A stretch of DNA of 64,000 bases, from contig CM033721.1 of assembly GCA_019671005.1 (NCBI GenBank), positions 53,202,364-53,266,363 of the forward strand, read 5' to 3'. A program made the translations under genes and the position numbers. The stretch is from Hibiscus mutabilis (lineage: Eukaryota > Streptophyta > Magnoliopsida > Malvales > Malvaceae). Numbering within the stretch: position 1 is the first letter of the stretch; each line of letters begins with the position of its first letter. Positions 34,721 through 46,434 of the stretch are shown here, in pieces. The notes beneath the pieces were generated by a model. That model had not been told where the DNA came from. It saw only the letters and a list, made by a program, of their open reading frames with translations, and did not search any database.

Positions 34721-36043
34721 AGATTATTGATGTGTAGATGCCAGAGTTTGACCCTGAGCTCTTCCCGAATTTCCTGACTATGCTTGTTTTGGCCCTTTAC
34801 CTTGAGGTGATTGGGCAAGAGTAGGGTTTGAAAACACCCGAACCAAAGTTTTGTTTGAATTTTGTGGACAGTCTCTAATAAAATGATCCAATCATCCACA
34901 CATATAACAAGCATTGGACTGCTTCCTACAAGGACCCGAATGGTAATTCTGGCAGAACTTGCAAAATTGAGATTTTGGTTCTCTACCTGAGTTTCCCAAG
35001 TTGTTAGCAGATATTGTTGGCGCAGAGGTTTTGATTATAGTTTATGGCTTGGGCAAGAAGTTTCCTTTCGGTGTGGAAAATTGATTAGAAGAGTTTCCAC
35101 TTTGATTCTTGGACTTCTTGGATGACCAGAAAGGCTTGCTTTCATTCCTTTGCCTTTTATCTTTTCTAGAATAGTTGTCCTTTCTCTTATCACCTGCCTT
35201 CAATTTGGCTTCTGTAGCAATTGCTCTGCTTAGTAAATCTTGAAAGCTTGAAATCCCGAGTGCCGTAAACATGGGGCTTAATTCATCGTTTAGTCTGTTA
35301 ATGAACATTCGGCATTTATCTTCTTCCTTCTTTATGTACTCAGACTTGTACTTGCAATACTTACAGAATTCACTAACATATTGTTCAGTGGGCTTTCCTC
35401 CTTGATTCAAAAATAAGAAATGTTTATGACGCTCTGCCAAATACTATTCGCTGATGTATTTCTTATGAAATTTCTTGAGAAAGAATTCCCAATTGATGAT
35501 ATGAGCTAGTGCAGTTAGAGTCGTAGTTTCCTAACAGCATTAAGGTTGCATCAGCTAACAGTGCCAAAGCACATTCTCAAGTTTGTGTCCATCAGAACAC
35601 TGCAATTGCTTTGTTAAGATCCTGATAGTAGTCTCCAGCCAATATTCTAGAACTTTAGGGTTTTCATCATTCGTTCCCGAGAAAGTATAAGCTCGGTGCT
35701 GAGTTAACTTATCAATTGGTGCCTTTGACTGAGCTGCTATGGAAGCAGGAGGAGAATTTTGCTTCAATGAAGCAACAAATTGATTAAACATTCCAGTCAT
35801 GCTAAGAAAGCATTCCCTTTGGACTGGATGGATTTGAGGAGCATCTGGCTATTTTTCAGCAGCCTTCTGAGGGTTCGGTTGCTCCTGACCCTTCCTTACA
35901 CTTCCTCTTACGTTGGAGGAACCAGTCGGGCTCTCATTGTCCCGACCTAAGTGAGTTTCGGTTCCAGATATTCTAAAAAAAATCCATACACATTTCAAGG
36001 GGAGGCTTAAACAAACAAGGTCACTAGCTACTAGATGATACAA
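34721..36043 (-). pseudogene. E5a gag
   Basis: Three open pieces separated by stops. 36043-35849 includes GSSNVRGSVRKG. 35800-35555 has FNQFVASLKQ and AYTFSGTNDENPKVLEYWL, the start of the capsid. 35440-35042 has FLFLNQGGKPTEQYVSEF, NRLNDELSPMFTAL and a lysine-rich tail (KSKNQSGNSSNQF). Two zinc-binding motifs follow near 34960-34870: CKFCQNYHSGPC and CYMCG...LDHFIRDCP. Typical Tekay gag order. Confidence 0.85.
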
Positions 36044-36080
36044 CCTAGTCTGGTTTAATCTTAAGGTCGACTAAACCTTA

Positions 36081-36093
36081 GCTCTGAATACCA
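36081..36093 (-). other. E5a primer-binding site
   Basis: On the - strand TGGTATTCAGAGC, the initiator tRNA-Met complement with one inserted T. Two bases separate it from the LTR B terminus at 36096. Confidence 0.8.
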
Positions 36094-36095
36094 AT

Positions 36096-38909
36096 TGTAA
36101 TACCCTTTAAGCAATCTAAGAGACATCATCTATTTACAAGCAATCGAAATAACTTGCTAACCAAGTAAGAATTCGATAATCAAAGAAGAGAGCCATTCAA
36201 AAATTTCAAAAAACCCAAATAATAATGATGTAGATTTATTAAAACAATCCATCACATAGGTACATTAGAAGCTTTTAGCATTTCATGAACTTATAAACCA
36301 GTTTACAGGGTTAAATAAGGATTCACCAAATTCGACACTCAAATCACTAATCTTATTCACAATTTATGCATCTCAATTTATACAAATCATGTAAATAAAA
36401 GAAAACATATTCAAAATGCAAGCATATCTATTTACGAGTATTGTATTTATACCAACATGTCTACTCGAACTCCTAATAGTTACCTATTTCTAAGGTTTGT
36501 AGCCATAAGGATTTCAATAATGCTTAGCCAGATTTTCCTATATAAAGTCGAACATACAAAGCCACCATAAATACCAAGTTCATCCATCATACTAAAATTC
36601 AAACCAATCCATGTCAACTTAAACTAAGGATAGCTAAGATAAAAGTGATTCACCACCATACAAACATAGCAGCCCAAAACCATCAATGAAGCATACTAGA
36701 CTTAAGTTTATATTTACATGTCCTTAGAATATTAAACAAAATGCACAATCACATTATGTACATGCTAGTGCCACCTTCTAGGAGTTTGATTCAAGAAATA
36801 CAAAACATATATAAGGTTGCTCTCGTGACCTTGTTATGCTCCCAAACATGATCAAGTATCAACTAAACCTAGAAATGACAAGGTGGGCAATTAGACGAGT
36901 AGCCTTGCTAATCGAAAGAACAAATATGAGTATAAATGACTTTGCAATTCATTACTTTACATGTTTAATTAGATCATAGAGTAACATACCCAAGGCAAGT
37001 ATACATTAACTTAATGAAATACCAAATCATGCTCACATTTTAGTAACAAAGTAAACTCATTTCACGTATTCATTATTCATGCATTTTGGTTCATCTTCTA
37101 GCTCCTTCAGGGAGTTTACTTATTTCTTATTAATTAAGAAATACATTAGCAAGCTTGAAATATTCATTTCACTTTATAAAAGAACAAGCAACCCTTGGTT
37201 GATATCATTAGCCTTGACTAGTATCTAGCCTAGATTACAATCTCACATTGAGATAGTCAACAAGCAATGATAATAATTTACCATTGAAATCTTCATTTAT
37301 GGACAAAGTATACAAGGGTACCATAATACCAACAAAGGACCATTGTCCGAATCAAGCTAAGCTCAAAAATTATTGGCATGCCAATCTAGCTAAGACCAAG
37401 TACTAATCAAGGCTTCAGGTATAGATTTCAATAGCTTAATTCGTATGTAATTATGCCCATATTCAGTCCATTTATCAACTCATCATATTATACATAGTAT
37501 TTTAACATAACAAAACAAAGTCATGCTTGATTACTTACTCTAACATCTATACGTACCTTGTTTACTTTCCTTATCAAAGCAAGGCTAGCAAAAGTTACTT
37601 AAGCCTTCAAGCCTCAATTGAGTAGCTAAATAGAATTAACATTTTATATAGTCTTAAATTTAATTTGAGCTTAATTACACTCTCAGATTTCTTCCAAGCT
37701 AAGATTGATCTCGAATCAATATCCCCTTTTGCCTATCATCAATCTGATCATTTGAGGTCTTTTTCCCATCAATCTCTTCATGGTCTAACACAAATATATA
37801 TATTAGACAACATCCAAGCACTCAAGGCAATACACATAGACATTTATTTAGTACTCCCAATAATACAAGTTAATTGATTTCGCAAAACATAGACAGATTG
37901 GGGAGCTTCAGCAGAAATAAGTTAATTTAACAGCTTGGAATTCTTTTTAGTCCTTTTCAATTGATCTCAGCTCACCAATTTACTTTTAAAAGGTATGTCC
38001 CAATGTATATAAATTTATTCTAATTCTAGTCTCTAACCAGTCCCGAATTCACTATTAAAATAGGGCAGCTCCAATTTTAGTTAAAATATACATATCTGAG
38101 TTCGAATTGATCATTTAAACACTGCCAAACATGCATGTACATTCTGTTTAAAACACACACCAATCGGGCTATCATTCCAATCCAATTAGATAATTAAGGA
38201 GATGAATTTTAATCAGATTTCTACAAAGGACAAATCTCAATTCATTCGAACAGCTTGCAACATGTAGGTGACTACAATTTCACGTATTGTTCAATCAAAT
38301 TCTGAAATTTGACACCATTCATGCTATAATCTAAACTACTCATTTAAAAGGTGCATTTGTTTAAATCATATCTTATTTGAACATTCAAATTATCAAGCAT
38401 TCACAAATGCAAGATTTCGAACTGGAATCCAACAACAAGACAATTTATAACTACTTAACAATCAATCAACAATTCTTGAGGAGAAGGATATCATTTACCT
38501 TCTCTACATTTGCATGACAAGGTTGAATTTGACTCTAATCTACCCTTCAAAACTGATCCTTGTTATAAGCAAAGTTATCCCCTCCTAACTCTCTCTCTCT
38601 CTCTCTCTCTCTCTAGTTTTCAGTGTAAACAAGAATGAAGATGAAGGCTATCATTTGTTTGTTTCCAATAGTCGATTCAATTGAGGGGGAGAAGACATGT
38701 GGATTGGCCACAAAATCTTAGAAGTTTGACATGCAATACTCAAGTTTTAGACCTTATGTTTTTAGTCCAATTTACAATTGGACCTTTCAATTCTTCATTC
38801 TTTCGATTGAGACCCATAGTCCTTTATACTCATAGTGTAATCTCCTAATTTAACTACATTCCAAGTTATAAACGATACATTCTCCTAGGCCATGTTATCG
38901 GATATCAAA
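36096..38909 (-). repeat. E5a 5' LTR (LTR B)
   Basis: About 2.81 kb, + strand start TGTAATACCC, end GATATCAAA (CACA in LTR A). It aligns with LTR A along its length but has a 59-bp insertion near 37878, lacks about 40 bp near 38300, and carries a (CT)n run at 38589-38614. Confidence 0.85.
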
Positions 38910-39152
38910 ATTCCCTCCCTCATAAGAAAATTCGTCCTCAAATTTACCTAAAACAAACAAGTGAGGATATTGCTTTCTCATGGCTGATTCTGATTCCCAT
39001 GTGGCTTCTTGAACACCATGATTTCTCCAGAGGACTTTAACAAGAGATATAGTCTTATTACAAAGTCTTTTAACTTCTTTCTCCAAGATTTGAATTGGTT
39101 CTTCTTCATAAGTTAAATCTGGATTGAGTTTAACTTCTTCTGGTTCCAAAAT
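38910..39152 (-). pseudogene. second chromodomain and polypurine tract beyond LTR B
   Basis: Nearly the same 243 bp as 31246-31488, in the same relation to an LTR end. Here the chromodomain is open: HILEPEEVKLNPDL, EEPIQILEKEVKRL, LVKVLWRNHGVQEATWES and QYPHLFV, ending before AATTCGTCCTC on the + strand. It stops at 39152, where the E4 leader begins. It shows that another E5 copy once lay here in the same orientation. Confidence 0.88.
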
Positions 39153-39284
39153 ATGTGAGGATAATATTTTCCCGAGTAAAAACATGAGTGTAGAGTGGAG
39201 TACCATATATATTTTCCTTGGAGTGAATTGTGAGACTTTTGTGAGTGTGCAAGTGAGGTTTTCGTTGTTTTTGTTTTTTTAACA

Positions 39285-40020
39285 ATGATAGGTACAAGCG
39301 ATGTACATCATGATGGAGGACAAACGAATCTTCAAATGTAAGCCATGATTCGAGAATCGCAAAAATTGTTAAAGGCTGAACTCGAGCCATTACATGGAAG
39401 ATTGGACAGACTTGAAGGGTCCCAAATCAACACAAATGATGAAAACAACGATGAAGATGAAGTGGACCAATCACCAAGGCTGAATACTCCTAGAAACCAT
39501 GGAGGGCGTGCACAACCTGATGACAATCTAAACAATATTCGAGTTGCCATACATCATTTTCAAGGAAAAACAGATCTGGATGCATATCTTGCATGGGAAA
39601 GTAAAGTAGAACATGTGTTCGATTGTTACAACTATTCTGAACAAAGAAAGGTGCGATTGGCAGCAATGGAGTTCATGGACTATGCATTAATTTGGTGGGA
39701 TCAATTAATGAGTACATGAAGAAGAACAGGTGAAGGGCCAATCACAACATGGCTCGAAATGAAAAGAAGCATGCGGAAGCGATTTGTACCGTCTCATTAT
39801 CACTAAGACTTGTTCCAGAAGTTGCAAACTTTAAAACAAGGCAATAGGGGCGTTGAAGACTATTTTAAAGAAATGAAGATGTCCATGATTCATGCAAACA
39901 TCGAGGATGACAGAGAAGCAACCATGGCACGTTTCTTAGCCAGACTTAAACCAGGAGATTGCCAATGTTGTAGAATTGCAACATTATGTTGAATTGGATG
40001 AGAGGTGCATATGGTGATCA
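39285..40020 (+). pseudogene. E4 gag
   Basis: The ATG at 39285 (MIGTSDVHHDGG) leads after 18 codons to TAA at 39339-39341, also found in E2. The next ATG (39345) opens 124 codons: KLLKAELEPLHGRLDRLEGS, PDDNLNNIRVAIHHFQG, YLAWESKVEHVFDCYNYSEQ and ALIWWDQLMST. A TGA follows, then TGEGPITTWLEMKRSMRKRF, a TAA, and KQGNRGVEDYFKEMKMSMI, REATMARFLARLKP. A frameshift near 39950-40000 leads into the 575-codon frame. Either the second ATG is the real start, or this lineage was already defective. Confidence 0.88.
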
Positions 40021-41732
40021 AAGTTGAACGTCGGCAAAGGAAGAAATATTCTTCCCGAGGTAATAGTTCATTTAATAGTTTTTCTAACCCTCGTTTCAAT
40101 CAAAATAATTTCAGGAAGTCGACACTTCTTCAAATTAAAGAAAAGGAAGAATCGAGCAAAACGAAGCCACCCATTGTAGACGTTGGTAGAGGAAAGCAAG
40201 TTGTTACTCATGAACGCACGAGGGACATTCAATGTTTCAAGTGCCTTGGAAGAGGACACATAGCAAGCCAATGTCCAAACCGGAGTACGATGTTACTGTT
40301 AGACAATGGTGACATAGAGTCCGATCATGGAGAAGATGAACTGAAACATCCGAAGGAGGACGAAGAAGAAGATATTGAGTTGGCAGCAGATGGTGAGATT
40401 CTTGTTGTCAAACGGAGTCTAAACGTCCAAATGTCACAAGATGAGCAGCAACGTGAAAACATCTTTCACACGAGATGTCATGTGAATGATAAGGTATGTA
40501 TTGTGATTATTGATGGAGGAAGTTGTACTAATGTTGCAAGTACTCTTATGGTTGACAGGTTAGGTTTGAAAACGACAAAGCACCCAAATCCTTACAAATT
40601 GCAGTGGCTAAACGATGGAGGTGAATTGAATGTCACCAAGCAAGTGATGGTTCCATTTTCCATTGGAAAATACAAGGATGAGGTTCTTTGTGATGTGGTG
40701 TCCATGGATGCAAGCCATTTGTTACTTGGACGATTGTGGCAGTTCGATAAGCGAGCGATACATGACGGATACACCAATCGGTATTCTTTCTCGCATGGAA
40801 GTAAAAAGATCACCTTGGTACCTTTGACACCAAGCCAAGTGAATGAAGATCAAGCTTGTCTGAAAAAGAGCATAGAAGCAATGAAAGGGAAGAAAAGGAT
40901 GAACGTCTTTGCAAGTGGAAAAGAAATCAGGAAACATCTTTCCTCTCAGCAAACATTGCTTATTTTAATGTATAAAGAAAATTGCTTATTGACTAACATT
41001 CCTGATGATTTACCTGCTTCTATTTCGACTCTTTTGCAGGAATTTGAAGATGCCTTTCCGGAGGAAACGCCTAGTGGATTACCCCCGATTCGTGGCATTG
41101 AACATCATGTTGACTTTATTCTAGGAGCCACCATTCCGAATAGACTAGCATATCGAAGTAATCCTGAAGAAACGAAGGAACTACAAAAGCAAATCAGTGA
41201 GTTGATGGAGAAAGGTTACATTCGAGAAAGCTTGAGTCTATATGCTATACCAGTCTTGTCGGTGCCTAAGAAGGACAGAACTTGGAGAATGTGTGTGGAT
41301 TGTCGAGCAGTGAATCAGATTACTATCAAGTATCGATATCCCATTCCTCGCCTCGATGACATGTTAGATGAGTTGTATGGTGCGAGTATCTTCTCTAAAG
41401 TTGACTTAAAGAGCGGATATCATCAGATTCGAATGAAGGAAGGAGACAAGTGGAATACAACATTCAAGACCAAACAAGGTTTGTACGAATGGTTGGTAAT
41501 GCCTTTTGGCTTAACCAATGCACCCAGTACATTCATGAGGTTGATGAATCATATGCTCCGACCCTACATCGTTAAGTATTGTGTTGTTTATTTTGATGAT
41601 GTCTTAATTTACAGCAAGACATTGCAGGAACATGAAGAACATTTGAGAAATGTTCTTAGCACTCTGAGAAGGGAACAACTATTCGGTAATCTTCATAAAT
41701 GTGTATTTTTTACTAACAAGCTTACCTTTTAA
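40005..41732 (+). pseudogene. E4 gag C-terminus, protease and RT (575-codon open frame)
   Basis: Open for 575 codons. Zinc knuckle CFKCLGRGHIASQC at residues 77-90; acidic linker 98-127; protease with IIDGGSCTN (Asp170) and KDEVLCDVVSMDASHLLLGR (about 224-243); a lysine-rich connector to about 330; RT from about 345 with QEFEDAFPEETPSGLPPIRG, MEKGYIRESLS, RMCVDCRAVN, SKVDLKSGYHQIRM (Asp467) and YFDD at 529-532. It stops at NKLTF where homologues continue LGF (a TAA in place of Leu). The Met is internal to gag, so it is not the natural start. DGGS, not DSG/DTG, is the family form: it recurs in E2 and E8, with a DGNS variant in E6. Confidence 0.9.
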
Positions 41733-42480
41733 GGCTTTATTGTTAGTTCGCAGGGTTTGGAAGTTGATCCTAAAAAGATAAGTGCAATTCAAGAATGGCC
41801 AAGGCTGACATCAGTGTAAGCCAAGTGAGAAGTTTCCATGGGCTTGCGAGTTTTTATCGATTGTTTGTGCCAAACTTCAGTTCCATTACCGCCCCCTTAA
41901 CTGAGATTATTAAGAAGAATTCCATCTTCAATTGGGGTAAGGAACAAGAATATGCCTTTCTTTCCATTAAGGAGTGTTAGATCAAAGCACCAGTGTTAGC
42001 TTTGACAAGATGTTTGAGATTGAGTGTGATGCTTCGGGTATTGGAGTTTAAGCTGTCTTAATGCAAGAAAAGCGACCTATTGCATATTTCAGTGAGAAGT
42101 TAAGTGGAGCTACATTGAATTACCCGACGTAAGACAAAGAGATGTATGCACTTATTCGAGCTCTTGAGACATGGCAGCACTACCTTTTGCCGAAAGAGTT
42201 TGTCATCCACACTGACCATGAAGCATTGAAGCACATTACCGGTCCGCAGAAGTTGAATAGGCGACATGCCAAGTGGGTTGAATTTCTGGAATCTTTTCCT
42301 TATGTCATTCGTTACAAGAAAGGTAAGGATAATGTCGTGGCAGATGCTTTGTCCCGAAGGTATGTACTTCTTAATTTTCTAAATTCTCATTTAATTGGGT
42401 TTTCTTTTATTAAAGACCTTTATACAACTGACCTTGACTTTGGAGAAAAGTTTAGTTTGTGTGAAAAAAGGTCCAGATGA
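41733..42480 (+). pseudogene. E4 RT end and RNase H
   Basis: After the stop the frame reads GFIVSSQGLEVDPKKI, then SQVRSFHGLASFYRLFVPNF and APLTEIIKKNSIF. RNase H reads FEIECDASGIGV with a TAA after it, RPIAYFSEKLSGATLNYPT with a TAA, DKEMYALIRALETWQHYL, HTDHEALKHITG, and ends VVADALSRR. Three nonsense codons and at least one frame change. Confidence 0.88.
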
Positions 42481-43630
42481 AAAGTACTACCTACAGTATG
42501 GATACTTTTTCAAGGAAGGACTAATTTGTATTCCTCGAGGATCTATCCGGGAAATTCTAGTTCGAGAAGCACATGAAGGTGGACTTATGGGACACTTTGG
42601 AGTCACCAAGACCTTACATATTTTGAAGGAACACACACTTGTTTTGGCCGAAGATGAGAAGAGACGTTGAATGAATATGTGAGCGATGTGTCACATGCAA
42701 GAAAGCTAAGTCTAAGGTTATGCCACATGGTATGTATATGCCTTTACCTATTCATAGTTCACCTTGGGTAGATATTTCTATGGATTTTGTGCTAGGTCTT
42801 CCGAGGACAAAGACATGACGAGATAACATATTTGTTGTTGTTGATCGATTTTTGAAGATGGTACATTTCATTGCTTGCCACAAGACAGACGACGCAAGAA
42901 ATGTGGCTAATTTGTTTTTAAAAGAAGTGGTTAGACTACTTGGAGTTCCAAGGAAGATTGTTTCTGATCGAGATGTTAAGTTTCCGAGCCACTTTTGGAG
43001 GACACTTTGGAGCAAGATAGGAACAAAGTTGATGTTTTCTACAACTTGCCACCCACAGACTGATGGACAAACCGAGGTTGTGAACCGAGTTTTGTCTACC
43101 TTACTAAGATCCATTATCCGCAAGAACATCAAGACTTGGGGAGAATGCTTGCCTCACGTCGAGTTTGCTTACAACCATTATGTTCATTCAGCAACCAAGC
43201 ATTCACCATTTGAAGTGGTATATGGATTTAATCCTTTAACTCCTTTTGATCTTTTTCCTTTGCCTTTTGAATAGGTTGTGAATAAAGAAGGCAAAGCCAA
43301 GGCTAAATTTGTACAAAGACTTCATCAGCAATTCAAGGAGAATATCGAATGAAGAACTCATCAATATGAATAGCAAGCCAATAAGGGACGCAAATGTGTT
43401 ACCTTTGACGTTGGAGATTGGGTTTGGGTTCATTTTCGAAAGGAATGATTTCCAGCACAACGGAGATCGAAGCTGTTACCACGAGGAGATGGTCCTTTTC
43501 AAGTGTTGGAGAAAGTGAACGACAACGCTTATAAGTTGGATTTACCGGGTGAATATAATGTAAGTGCTACTTTCAATGTTTCAAATCCGGAGGTCATGCC
43601 AACAGGACCTATTACTTAAAAGAAGGGGGG
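42481..43630 (+). pseudogene. E4 integrase and pol C-terminus
   Basis: EILVREAHEGGLMGHFGVTK begins the zinc domain, followed by frame loss near 42640-42720. The core shows WVDISMDFVLGLPRTK, a TGA, NIFVVVDRFLKMVHFIACHK, IVSDRDVKFPSHF and HPQTDGQTEVVNRVL, then HSPFEVVYGFNPLTPFDLF. Asp, Asp and Glu of the catalytic triad are all present. The C-terminal domain (43280-43610) has stops but retains DGPFQVLEKVNDNAYKLDL and SATFNVSN. The polypurine tract AAAAGAAGGGGGGA ends at 43631. Confidence 0.88.
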
Positions 43631-43631
43631 A

Positions 43632-45083
43632 TGATGTGAGCACGTTAACACCATCTAATCCGGAGGTCATGCCAGCATGACCTATTACTCGATCTAAGGC
43701 TAAGTTATTCAGGGAAGTTCTTTCACTTAAATGCATTGAAGCTTCCAACTTATTTCTCAATGTTTCAGCCTTAGATAATAAGTTCTTTAATGTGTTACAT
43801 GCTGATATGTGGCATATTAAGTACTTATACTTAGTATATATTTATATGCATATTATTTACTAAGTTAAGTGTGTTTATATTATGTTTCCAGTATTTATAT
43901 GTGTTTATTTTGTTTTTACAGCAGCACAATAAAACGTTGCAGCTAAGTACTTTCCAACAAGCTCGATTGAAGCTCATCAATACGTGTGTAGCTCAACTCA
44001 GCTCCAAACAGCCCACAAGCATGTTTTTTAGCTCGTTTTAGCTCCAACACTCCAAATCAGCTCAATTCAAGCTCAACTAGCTCAGCTTCAACTCCAGCTA
44101 TGAGTCCAAGGGTAGCTCAAACATGGAGGGACATGTACCTACACTTACGAAAGGGTCCTAAAGCAAGTTGCATCAAGCTAAAGGCTCCAGCAAAGCTCCA
44201 GCAGCTCCCCAAGCATGGCGTCCACACATGGCAGCCTTGACACATGTTTGTGCATGTGTGTGGCAGATTTGAACTCCCTCTCAAAGCAATGGACAGAATT
44301 TTCAAGGATAAGGCCAAAAAGTTTGATTTTTGAATTCAAATAATTGCCATGTGCATTTTGTTTGAAATTCAAGTGTTCCCTCTTCATTTAGGCGCCATTT
44401 TTTTTAATGCTGATCAGATTGTTTAATTCAAATGCAGCCATCAGATCACTTGGGAATTTAACTCCCTATTCAGCCACCATTAGATGCCTTTTAGGAAGTT
44501 TATTTTTGAATTTTAAACAATCTGATTTCCCTCTTGTACTTAGGCTTATAAATAGCCTTTAAACTTTGTATTATTGAGACATCTATGACATATCATTTTA
44601 CTTGTGAGAATTTCTCTCAATTTGGCTCTTCATTGAACTATTCAGACTTCTCAAGCATTGTGCTTGTGTTGTCTACACCAGATACTTCGGGTTCTTGATT
44701 TGCTAATCAATGGGTCCAAGTCCTTCAAGCATTGAACGTATAAGGTTTTGGTTTATCCTCTTTATAGTATAGGTTCTTCCTTGTTCCTTGTTTTTATTTT
44801 TATTTTAATTTTCCAGCAACTTTAAGCCTTCTTCTTCACCATTTTCCAGCCACCATTTCCACCATTGTTGAACCTTCAAACCTTCATATTTTCCAACACA
44901 AATTACACCATCTTTAAACCAAATTTCCAGCGACCTTTACAACACATTTCCAGCCCCTTAAACAATATGAAATCTACCATAAACATCTTCTTTTGCAGCC
45001 ACACTTCTATGCATGAACTCTTACTTCTATCCTAGATCTGACACAATCAATGGAGGTCTTCTTCAACAAGCAGCCAACACACA
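43632..45083 (+). repeat. E4 3' LTR
   Basis: Starts TGATGTGAGCACG directly after the polypurine tract and matches the reverse complement of 10949-12255, including the GAGCT-rich middle and the end GGTCTTCTTCAACAAGCAGCC. The right end is placed near 45083 by that match. TATAAATA at 44547-44554 is the likely promoter. The first 100 bp could encode a PITRSKAK tail continuing pol. Confidence 0.85.
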
Positions 45084-45304
45084 CTATTACTTCTCTTCTT
45101 CTTTTAAAATAGTCCTTTAAGCATCATATGTCAAAATCTCACAATTAAGTCCTAATTCCTTGAAATTTCAAATTGGACTCACTGAATCGAAATTAATCAA
45201 ACCAAATAAGTTTGATAAATAATCTTAATTATCAAAAAATATATATATAAGTTTGGATAATCAAAAATTTGATAAACTTCCTAGCCGGTTCTAGGGGTGT
45301 TACA
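45084..45304 (-). repeat. LTR end fragment
   Basis: 221 bp of AT-rich sequence ending AGGGGTGTTACA at 45304. On the - strand this is TGTAACACCCCT, an LTR terminus, abutting the broken RNase H region of E5c. Probably a piece of a Tekay-like LTR that truncated E5c; family not settled. Confidence 0.45.
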
Positions 45305-46434
45305 ATGAGTTGGGTAATTCAATTCATGAAACTTCAATTGCTGAGAAGCATAAGCTACCACCTTTCCTTCTTCCAATAAGTACACATCCTAATCCAAGAT
45401 GGGATGCATCACCAAAAACCATAAAATCCTTTCATGTTCCAAGTTGTGTCAAAACTGGAGCTTGTGTAAGAAATTGCTTTAACTATTCAAAACTTTGTTG
45501 TTTGTTCTCTAACCAAACAAATGACACATCTTTCTGAAGAAGTTTGGTTAAAGGAGAAGCTAAAATGGAGAACCCTTTTACAAATCTCCGGTAATAATTG
45601 ACTAACCCAAGAAAGCTTTTGACCTCACCAACATTCTTCGGAGGTCTCCAATCGATGACTGAATCTTCATTGGATCAACTTTAATTCCTTCTATGGATAT
45701 AACATGTCCAAGAAAAGATACCTCAGACAACTAGAATTCACATTTGTTGAATTTGGCATTAAGTTGTTTATCTTGAAGAGTTTGTAGGACAATCCGAAGG
45801 TGCTTCGAATGTTCATCCTTATCCTTGGAGTAGATAAGGATGTCATCGATAGAGACTACTACAAATTTGTCCAAATAAGGTTTAAAGACTCAATTCATAA
45901 AGTCCATGAATGCGGCAAGGGAATTTGTTAAGCCAAGAGGCATCACAAGAAATTCATAGTGACCATATCGAGTCCTGAATACAATTTTAGGAACATCAGA
46001 TTCCTTGACCCTCATTTGATAGTATCATGATCGAAGATCGACCTTGGAAAACACTGTAGCATCCTTAAGATGATCAAACATATCTTTGATTCTTGGCAAC
46101 GAGTACTTATTGTTGATGGTGAGCTTGTTCAATTGCCGATAATCGATGAAGAGTCTCATCGATCCATCTTTCTTCTTTACGAACAACACCGGGGCTCCCT
46201 AAGGAGATGAACTCGACCTAATGAAACCCTTGTTCTGGAGGTCTTGCAACTAGTGTTTGAGTTCTTTAAGTTCAATTGGGGCCATACAATAAGGAGTGAT
46301 GGAAACTGGAGTAGATCTCGGTTGAACTTTGATTCTAAATTTGACATTCCCGGGTTAGAGGTAATCTTAGAAGTTCCTTGGGAAAAACATCAGGGAATTC
46401 AGAGACAGTCAGGATAGACTCAAGGGAGAGTTTG
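45305..46434 (-). pseudogene. E5c reverse transcriptase and RNase H fragment
   Basis: Decayed Tekay-type RT on the - strand. From about 46350 it reads YCMAPIELKELK, SSPXGAPVLFVKKKDG-type sequence, RLFIDYRQLNKLTINNKY, TVFSKVDLRS, FLVMPLGLTNSLAAFMDFMN, then KFVVVSIDDILIYSKDKDEH. The catalytic block is SIDD, not FIDD or YVDD. RNase H follows with PKNVGEVKSFLGLVNYYRRF and FMVFGDASHLGLG. Its upstream continuation was separated by the E6 insertion and resumes at 50405. Confidence 0.88.

Larger units (their letters stand above)
28461..39152 (-). mobile_element. E5a: Tekay-type chromovirus with an extra partial interior
   Basis: Read on the - strand: partial interior (39152-38910), LTR B (36096-38909), primer-binding site, gag, protease, RT, RNase H, integrase, chromodomain, LTR A (28461-31245). 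The order of domains and the C-terminal chromodomain place it in the Tekay/Del clade. Beyond LTR B lies a second copy of the interior 3' end instead of host DNA, so the array is LTR-interior-LTR-interior fragment, as left by unequal recombination between neighbouring copies. The LTRs differ by many substitutions and indels, so it is older than E8. Confidence 0.85.
39153..45083 (+). mobile_element. E4: gypsy element lacking its 5' LTR
   Basis: Contains leader, gag, protease, RT, RNase H, integrase, polypurine tract and 3' LTR in + orientation. The 5' LTR and primer-binding site are missing: the leader joins E5 chromodomain sequence at about 39153-39170 within ATAATATTTTCCCGAG, which also occurs in the E2 leader. 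The 3' LTR matches the E2 LTR. It has the longest open frame of the window (575 codons) and several stops elsewhere. No TSD can be assigned. Confidence 0.88.

Noticed and set aside
42752..43132. 126-codon frame on the - strand within E4
   Set aside because: Antisense of the integrase core, whose motifs are clear on the + strand.
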